Below are positions 59,274-64,000 of a stretch of DNA of 64,000 nt, in pieces. The notes under the pieces were generated by a model. That model saw nothing but the letters and a program-made list of their open reading frames with translations, searched no databases and had not been told where the DNA came from. Each line of letters begins with the position of its first letter. Position 1 is the stretch's first letter. Both the position numbers and the translations under genes were made by a program. Source of the DNA: Dermabacteraceae bacterium TAE3-ERU27. GTDB taxonomy: Bacteria; Actinomycetota; Actinomycetes; Actinomycetales; Dermabacteraceae. The stretch covers positions 186,001 through 250,000 of the forward strand of contig JAHUUL010000002.1 in assembly GCA_019218415.1 (NCBI GenBank), given 5' to 3'.

Positions 59274-59966
59274 TTGGCTACAGAACTAAAGCGCGGCTTC
59301 CAGGGGGCCGTACTAAAGGTCTTTCGCGCTAGTGACACCGTAGCGACGGTACTGGGTAGTGAAACCCTGGGAAGCTACGTGCGGGTCCATCTACACAGCG
59401 ACGATCTTTTTACGCTCTGCCCGTATCACCCAACCATGTGGCTGCGCCTCTGGTTCCCGCTTAACGGGAAGGGACACCAGCGCGCCTACACGGTGATCGA
59501 GGCCTACCCGGAAAAGGGCGATTTCTCCCTCGATTTCTACCGTCATGAGGGAACAGCAGCGAACTGGGCAGAGAATGCGCAAGCCGGCGATCAGCTGGAA
59601 GTCACCATCATGGGCACAAAAGATCCCCTTCCCGAGCGTTCCCCCGCCAGGTTGCGCCTGATCGGCGATCACGCTTCCCTGCCCGCGCTACGCGAGCTAC
59701 GCCGGGCGCATCCGCAGGCCACGGCACAGATAGCGCTTTTCCCGCCCGCAGAAGCCGAGCTGCCCGGCCTGGAAGAGTTCGCTAAAGACGATCTGCATCT
59801 GTTTGAGCACGATCAGCTCGCCGAAAAACTCACCGACTTCGTAGCGCCGACGGATAGCTCAACCTTCACATGGGTATCACTTGACACCACCCACACCCGG
59901 CAGGCCAAGAAGGCGCTGCGCGGACAGGAGCATTTCGCCCTAGGGTACTGGCTAGCAAGGCACTAG
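59274..59966 (+). CDS. Siderophore-interacting FAD-binding protein (ferric-siderophore reductase type)
   Basis: 230 residues. The N-terminal FAD-binding barrel has R-A-Y-T-V-I-E-A (~73-80) and H-E-G-T-A-A-N-W-A (~99-107), as in the SIP family (V. cholerae ViuB and mycobacterial relatives). The C-terminal domain has L-I-G-D-H-A-S-L-P-A-L (~129-139) and a S-T-F-T-W-V-S-L segment. It should reduce ferric siderophores to release iron in the cytoplasm. No transporter genes are adjacent. The TTG start is preceded by GAGAGGAA, and an iron box lies upstream. Confidence 0.85.
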   Translation: MATELKRGFQGAVLKVFRASDTVATVLGSETLGSYVRVHLHSDDLFTLCPYHPTMWLRLWFPLNGKGHQRAYTVIEAYPEKGDFSLDFYRHEGTAANWAENAQAGDQLEVTIMGTKDPLPERSPARLRLIGDHASLPALRELRRAHPQATAQIALFPPAEAELPGLEEFAKDDLHLFEHDQLAEKLTDFVAPTDSSTFTWVSLDTTHTRQAKKALRGQEHFALGYWLARH

Positions 59967-59990
59967 TCCCCTATTGCGCAGGGAACGCAA

Positions 59991-60021
59991 AGCGGGGGCC
60001 GCCTTACAGGCGGCCCCCGCT
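59991..60021. terminator. Bidirectional terminator between the SIP gene and the Tat-leader gene
   Basis: A perfect 13-bp inverted repeat AGCGGGGGCCGCC / GGCGGCCCCCGCT with a TTACA loop, between convergent genes. Confidence 0.8.
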
Positions 60022-60050
60022 CGCTATGAAGCTAATCCAAACGGATTGAA

Positions 60051-60776
60051 TCAGACGCAGCTTGCCTTGTCGTAGAAGCTGATCGCGGAAACCGTAATAC
60101 CCTGGTTCCCACCCAAACGGCGCTTATTGCTGTAAACGAGAGTGAAGGTCTCAATGCCTTGCTTCGCATTCTTTGCGGTTATCTCCACGTCACCGTCGGT
60201 GTCAACGCCATCCTTGAGCGGACGCTCGTCTCCGCCCCATTCTTTACCGGGTGCTGTCAGTTCAACACCGCCAGTGCTAAGGTTCTTGACCTTTAGGAAC
60301 CCAGAATTAACCGGGGTAGCTTTAACCGGACCCTCGATCTTCACCGAATCAATGTAGTTACGGTCTCTTCCACTATCGGAGTCAATATCCTGAACCATAA
60401 ACTTCATACCATAAAGCGGAGCTGAAGCAGTGAAAACAACTTCTTGGTACTGGTCAAAGTTAGCTTGCTGCCCAATACCCAGACCGCCGTTTCCTCGCCT
60501 GGTCAAGTTACCGTAGGCGCGATCCTTCCCCCGGTTGATATTTGCAGTATGCTTCACAACTTTTACGGTGATAGTGGTACCAGTCACCGGATCCTTAAAC
60601 ACGGCACTCTCCCCCTTAGCGCCACCATCGGTTACGAGCTTCGCAGTACGAAGCTCGCAGGTGGAGGATGCAAGGGCGGGCGCAGCAGAGGCCATAACCA
60701 TCGCGGGGGCGGCCCAGAGTGCGCCGCGGGCGACGCTCCTCCTGCTAACGGTCTTGCTGCTCGAAGAATTTTCCAT
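60051..60776 (-). CDS. Tat-exported protein of unknown function (leader family member C)
   Basis: 241 residues. The N-terminus V-S-R-R-S-V-A-R-G-A-L-W-A-A-P is a twin-arginine leader nearly identical to those at 7521 and 9232, with cleavage near A-L-A-S-S (~residue 37). The mature part is beta-rich: G-T-T-I-T-V-K-V-V-K, F-T-A-S-A-P-L-Y-G-M-K-F-M-V-Q-D-I-D-S-D-S-G-R-D-R-N, D-T-D-G-D-V-E-I. One Cys lies near each end (C-E-L and A-S-C-V), so a disulfide could close the domain. The D-I-D-S-D and D-T-D-G-D segments could bind calcium. No sortase motif. GGGAGC precedes the ATG by 11 nt. Confidence 0.8.
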   Translation of the reverse strand: MENSSSSKTVSRRSVARGALWAAPAMVMASAAPALASSTCELRTAKLVTDGGAKGESAVFKDPVTGTTITVKVVKHTANINRGKDRAYGNLTRRGNGGLGIGQQANFDQYQEVVFTASAPLYGMKFMVQDIDSDSGRDRNYIDSVKIEGPVKATPVNSGFLKVKNLSTGGVELTAPGKEWGGDERPLKDGVDTDGDVEITAKNAKQGIETFTLVYSNKRRLGGNQGITVSAISFYDKASCV

Positions 60777-61103
60777 CGGCTTAATTTGCTCCCTTTATAA
60801 AGTTCAGGTCAGCCCTAACTGGACACTTATACCTATGGGCAAATATACAGATAACTCGCAGGTAAGTTCCATGTTAAAAACAGGAAATATGCACTTACAC
60901 ACAGGAAGCATGCCCGAAGGCACTCCTTTATTGCACCTAGCGAAACGTGCGAATCAGAATTGATTAAAAGTTACTTTTCCGTGACCAAATTTGCTGTTTC
61001 GCCCACACCGATTAATGAGTTACCTGCCGGTAATCGGGCTTACTTCTAGTCTGCAGATGTCTCTCTGGATGCGATAGAAGCTGCTAGTAGCGAGCCAGAC
61101 AGG
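60777..61103. other. AT-rich intergenic region
   Basis: 327 bp upstream of Tat-leader gene C and downstream of aroE. It is markedly A/T-rich and contains no gene-like frame, and should hold the promoter of gene C. No hairpin terminator for aroE is apparent. Confidence 0.5.
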
Positions 61104-61943
61104 CTAGAGCGAGGTACCCGGCAGCAGGGCCCGCAGCCGGGATACCGGAAATTGCCACTTCGCACCGACCATGCTGCGCAGTTGGCCGAGGGCCTGGTGT
61201 AACAGCATCTCTCCCCCGCCTACTACCCGGCAGTGGTTAGAGAAGTGCTCTGCTAGTGGCGCTGGCCAAGGAGCATAGAGGACATCCAGAAAAACCGTGG
61301 AGCTAGGTAGAGCTACCCCGGACATCGCAAAAAGCTCTCTGGTCTGGTGGGCTCCTGCGAGAGGTAGCGTGGAGACCGCAATGTCCGCTTCCTGCATACC
61401 ACCTAGAGAGGAAAGTTCGCAGACATGCACTTGCGCCCCCTTCGCCTCTAGAAATCTTGTAAGGGCAGCGCAGCGCGAGGGGTTGCGCACCGCCACGCTA
61501 ATTTCAGTGGCCCCCAAGCCAAGGCAGGCCGCAGCAGCGGATAGCGCCGTCGCACCCCCGCCCAGGATCAACGCATTGCGCGGTGAGCGATCGGATAGCC
61601 CCGGCCGTAAAGCTTCGGCTATCCCCGCGACGTCATGGTTCTCCGCTCGCCAACGGCCATCCGGTAAACGCAGCAGCGTATTAGCGATACCGAGAGCAGC
61701 CACGGTCTCATCGCTTTCGTCGGCCACCTCAGCAGCCCACGGCTTCAACGGCATGGTCACGGATAGCCCCTGCAGATGTGTCCGTGCCAAGAACTCACCC
61801 GCCTGAGCGGGAGTTGCCAGCTCTATCCCTCGCTCCAGATAGCGGGCGTCGGGCACTCCTGCCAAACGGTAGGCGGTGTTATGCAAGAGCGGTGATAGGG
61901 AGTGCCCGATGGGGCTCCCTATCACCGCATACTCGCGCCTCAC
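61104..61943 (-). CDS. aroE: Shikimate dehydrogenase
   Basis: 279 residues: V-I-G-S-P-I-G-H-S-L-S-P-L-L-H-N (~7-22), the catalytic Lys region L-S-V-T-M-P-L-K (~60-67), I-A-N-T-L-L-R, the Asp in E-N-H-D-V-A-G, and the NADP loop I-L-G-G-G-A-T-A-L-S. It reduces 3-dehydroshikimate. E-N-H-D replaces the common G-x-N-T-D, so the second active-site segment is slightly divergent, but the catalytic Asp is kept. The GTG overlaps the mltG stop by 4 nt. Confidence 0.92.
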   Translation of the reverse strand: MRREYAVIGSPIGHSLSPLLHNTAYRLAGVPDARYLERGIELATPAQAGEFLARTHLQGLSVTMPLKPWAAEVADESDETVAALGIANTLLRLPDGRWRAENHDVAGIAEALRPGLSDRSPRNALILGGGATALSAAAACLGLGATEISVAVRNPSRCAALTRFLEAKGAQVHVCELSSLGGMQEADIAVSTLPLAGAHQTRELFAMSGVALPSSTVFLDVLYAPWPAPLAEHFSNHCRVVGGGEMLLHQALGQLRSMVGAKWQFPVSRLRALLPGTSL

Positions 61944-63088
61944 TTCCGCTTGTTAGCTGCCCAGTTACGCCATTCCTGCACGTTCTTTTCGTGCTCTGCG
62001 GCGGTCTCGGCAAACTTAGTCAGGCCGGTGTCGGTATTCACCGTCACCCAGAACAGCCACTTTCCATCGGCAGGGTTCTGGTACGCCTTCAGCGTTTCTA
62101 CACCGGGGTTACCGATAGGGCCGACCGGCAGCCCGTCGTAACGGTAGGTGTTGTACGGGCTATCAAGCGCTCGCTGCTTCGGTGTGGTGGAGATATTTTT
62201 GATGTTGTTCGCGTAGGCGACTGTGGAGTCAAGCTGCAGCTTCATCGGCACACCGTTAGCCGCACCCGCGCCCGCCAGACGGTTTTCGATAACGCGAGTA
62301 ACCTTCGGGTAGTCCTCCGGGTCGCGCGCTTCCTTCTCCACGATAGACGCGATGGTAAGCGCCTCGTGCCACTTCTCCGGAGAGATATTCAGTTCCTTGC
62401 GCACCGACTCGTTCTTGGCGACCATCATGGTCAAAATGTCCTTGGCAGACATGCCCGGTTCGATGTCGTAGGTGGAGGGGAAAAGATACCCCTCGGCGCT
62501 GTGTGCCGGGTTCTCCGGAACCCCGAGCGCACGGTAATCCTTACCCGCGGCAACAAAGTCTTCTACGGGGATACCGGTCTGCTTCGCCAGGCGCGCGTAG
62601 ATATCGCTGGCGCGCATGCCTTCGGGGATCGTAACGCGTTTTCCGGCCCGCGAATCGGGAGACAGCAGTGCCTGCAGCGCCTGGTCGGAGCTCATTTGCT
62701 TCTTCAGGCGATAGGTACCAGGAGCTATCTTCTGCGCCTCGGGGCTATTCGCAAAAAGCGCGATAAAAGGCTTTGTGGAGGCGATAACGTCTGCCTTCAC
62801 CATGTTCTGGGCGATCTTGGTGCCGGTATCTCCCTTGTGCACCTCGAACAGAACCTCACCTGTCCCCGGACCGGGATAGTCAGACTGTTCGCTGGAGAAA
62901 TTAAAGTTTGTCACCACCCAGCGGTAGCCGTATACGCCGGCAACGCCGATCCCCAGTAGCACGGAAACCACCAGCACCAGCGGCAGTACCGCCTTAAGCA
63001 GGCCACCCTGTCGCCGCGGCGGATTCTTGCTCCTACGCCGCGAGCCGTTCCTACTAGTGCCGGTATTTCCGGAATACGAACGACTCAT
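61940..63088 (-). CDS. mltG: Endolytic murein transglycosylase MltG
   Basis: About 382 residues. A basic, Ser/Arg-rich cytoplasmic tail (~40 residues) precedes one membrane helix (V-L-P-L-V-L-V-V-S-V-L-L-G-I-G-V), a LysM-like region, and the YceG domain with the catalytic Glu in A-S-I-V-E-K-E-A and Q-L-D-S-T-V-A-Y. It cuts nascent glycan strands during peptidoglycan synthesis. The ATG at 63088 overlaps the ruvX stop by one base (TAATG); a longer frame inside ruvX is rejected. The order alaS-ruvX-mltG-aroE is standard in actinobacteria. Confidence 0.94.
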   Translation of the reverse strand: MSRSYSGNTGTSRNGSRRRSKNPPRRQGGLLKAVLPLVLVVSVLLGIGVAGVYGYRWVVTNFNFSSEQSDYPGPGTGEVLFEVHKGDTGTKIAQNMVKADVIASTKPFIALFANSPEAQKIAPGTYRLKKQMSSDQALQALLSPDSRAGKRVTIPEGMRASDIYARLAKQTGIPVEDFVAAGKDYRALGVPENPAHSAEGYLFPSTYDIEPGMSAKDILTMMVAKNESVRKELNISPEKWHEALTIASIVEKEARDPEDYPKVTRVIENRLAGAGAANGVPMKLQLDSTVAYANNIKNISTTPKQRALDSPYNTYRYDGLPVGPIGNPGVETLKAYQNPADGKWLFWVTVNTDTGLTKFAETAAEHEKNVQEWRNWAANKRK

Positions 63089-63570
63089 TATTCTCCTGTA
63101 GTAGCTGAGGGCACGAAAGTATCTCCGCATACCCTACCGGTTGCTCGTTCCGTATCTAGCGCAGTTTGCAGAATCATTACCGCAGCGACCTGATCAACCA
63201 CGCTACGGTGACGACGCTCTTTGCGCCCGGCAGCGTGCAGCGCCTGGTGCGCGGACACCGTGGTGAGCCGCTCATCGACGAGCCTAATCGGGCATTCGTA
63301 TGCGAGTTCGCGCAGTTCATCGGCGAGTTCCTCGCAGAATTCGCGCACTGCAGCGGCCGCTTTGCCGAGCGAACCGTTCAGGCTCCGGGGCAGACCAACG
63401 ATGATCACCCCCGCGTTTTCTTCCACCGCCGCGTCGGCCACCTGACCGACTGCGCTCACGCGGGGAAATGTGGCGATGGGCGTAGCGAGCATCCCATCCG
63501 GATCGGACCGGGCGACGCCGACGCGCGCTGTGCCGACGTCCACCCCGATCCTTACGTAACGCTCACTCAC
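63088..63570 (-). CDS. ruvX: Putative Holliday junction resolvase RuvX/YqgF
   Basis: 160 residues with the RNase H-like fold: R-I-G-V-D-V-G-T-A-R-V-G-V-A (~7-20), I-V-G-L-P-R-S-L-N-G, and D-E-R-L-T-T-V-S-A-H-Q (~117-127), providing the acidic site. Family members are linked to 16S rRNA 5'-end maturation and perhaps junction resolution. The GTG overlaps the alaS stop (TAGTG). Confidence 0.93.
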   Translation of the reverse strand: MSERYVRIGVDVGTARVGVARSDPDGMLATPIATFPRVSAVGQVADAAVEENAGVIIVGLPRSLNGSLGKAAAAVREFCEELADELRELAYECPIRLVDERLTTVSAHQALHAAGRKERRHRSVVDQVAAVMILQTALDTERATGRVCGDTFVPSATTGE

Positions 63571-64000
63571 TACAGCGCAAGTTCGCTCTTGATTGCGGCG
63601 AACGCCTGCGCAACGAGCTGCGGCTCTCCGCCGCCGCCCTGGGCCAGATCGTCCTTGCCGCCGCCACGACCGTTCATGGCCTGGGCGGCCTGCGCCAGGA
63701 GCTTGCCGGCTTTGAGCCCGGCATTGCGCGCCGACTCATTGGTGGCGATGACGAGCGCGGCCTTGCCGTTGCTCTCCCCCGCGACCGCGACAACGGCCGG
63801 GGAGTCGTCTCCCAGGCGGGTGCGCAGATCCATTGCCAGGGTGCGCAGGTCTCCCGCCGCCACGTCGCTGCCCGCGTCATGCGCCAGCAGTCGGGTGCTG
63901 CCGACCGTGACCGCAGTTGCCGCGAGTTCCCCGGCCTGGGCCTGTAGCTGCGCCGCCTTGAGCTTGGCCAGCTCCTTCTCGGTGTCCTTTAGCTTCTGCG
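63570..64000 (-). CDS. alaS: Alanyl-tRNA synthetase, C-terminal part (cut by window edge)
   Basis: The frame is open to the right edge and gives the last ~143 residues: a coiled-coil segment (D-T-E-K-E-L-A-K-L-K-A-A-Q-L) and the DHHA1/C-Ala domain with N-G-R-G-G-G-K-D-D-L-A-Q-G-G-G near the end. That Gly-rich signature is typical of AlaRS termini. The catalytic and editing domains lie outside the window. Confidence 0.94.
   Translation of the reverse strand, partial: QKLKDTEKELAKLKAAQLQAQAGELAATAVTVGSTRLLAHDAGSDVAAGDLRTLAMDLRTRLGDDSPAVVAVAGESNGKAALVIATNESARNAGLKAGKLLAQAAQAMNGRGGGKDDLAQGGGGEPQLVAQAFAAIKSELAL

Overview
The window is a dense, GC-rich chromosomal segment of an actinomycete, most likely a member of the Actinomycetaceae or a close relative. 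The evidence is the gene content: GarA, FtsR and RbpA, the mycothiol ligase MshC, a Pup/PafA/Dop/ARC pupylation system without 20S proteasome genes between pup and pafA, an actinobacterial-type GlgA/GlgC pair, HelY, a degenerate actinobacterial-type PriA, and TatA/TatC. I see no phage, transposon, CRISPR array or rRNA operon. Sixty-odd genes fill nearly all the space and many overlap by 1 or 4 nt.

Layout. 1-2.4 kb: end of a DUF881 gene, then garA and two MerR-type regulators. 2.4-7.1 kb: orphan parA, a divergent pair (GT-B-like protein and methyltransferase) with only 21 bp between starts, a TIGR03085-like protein and corA. 7.1-9.3 kb: two genes for Tat-exported proteins, one interrupted by an in-frame TAG. 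9.4-16.1 kb: a Bcr/CflA exporter, diverging from an MMPL transporter that overlaps a giant YhgE/Pip coiled-coil membrane protein. 16.1-22 kb: TrmH-type methylase, ABC ATPase, glgA and glgC (divergent), fabI and fabG. 22.1-26.4 kb: plus-strand cluster of two W/P-rich membrane proteins, DUF3099, SURF1, a glycerophosphodiesterase and rbpA.

26.4-53.9 kb is a long minus-strand block with one inversion (the DUF3866 gene). In transcription order it runs: site-2 protease, trmI, arc, dop, pup, pafA, two FKBPs, priA, fmt, rsmB, rpe, an FMN riboswitch with a RibM-type transporter, hisE, hisG, a PH-domain protein, pafBC, tatA, tatC, a DAG kinase, helY, lnt, ppm, fxsA and a frameshifted small membrane protein. 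This is cell-envelope, translation and protein-tagging housekeeping in an order that resembles other actinomycetes. 54-64 kb: PAC2 protein, mshC, uppP, an acidic protein, a short prepilin peptidase, trmL, tRNA-Leu(GAG), an iron-box-preceded siderophore-interacting protein, a third Tat-leader protein, then aroE, mltG, ruvX and the end of alaS.

Most notable observations: (1) a pafB-pafC fusion split by a C7/G7 homopolymer beside a 15-bp tandem repeat, where one base fewer gives a 648-codon fused gene; (2) pupylation without a proteasome, with an ARC that lacks a proteasome-docking tail; (3) a Tat-leader gene with one in-frame amber codon; (4) an FMN riboswitch whose expression platform can hide the ribosome site and start codon of a RibM-type transporter; (5) three proteins sharing only a near-identical Tat leader; (6) a small membrane protein broken by an apparent 1-bp deletion; (7) an MMPL transporter with a possible dead ABC-ATPase-like tail, coupled to a YhgE/Pip protein.
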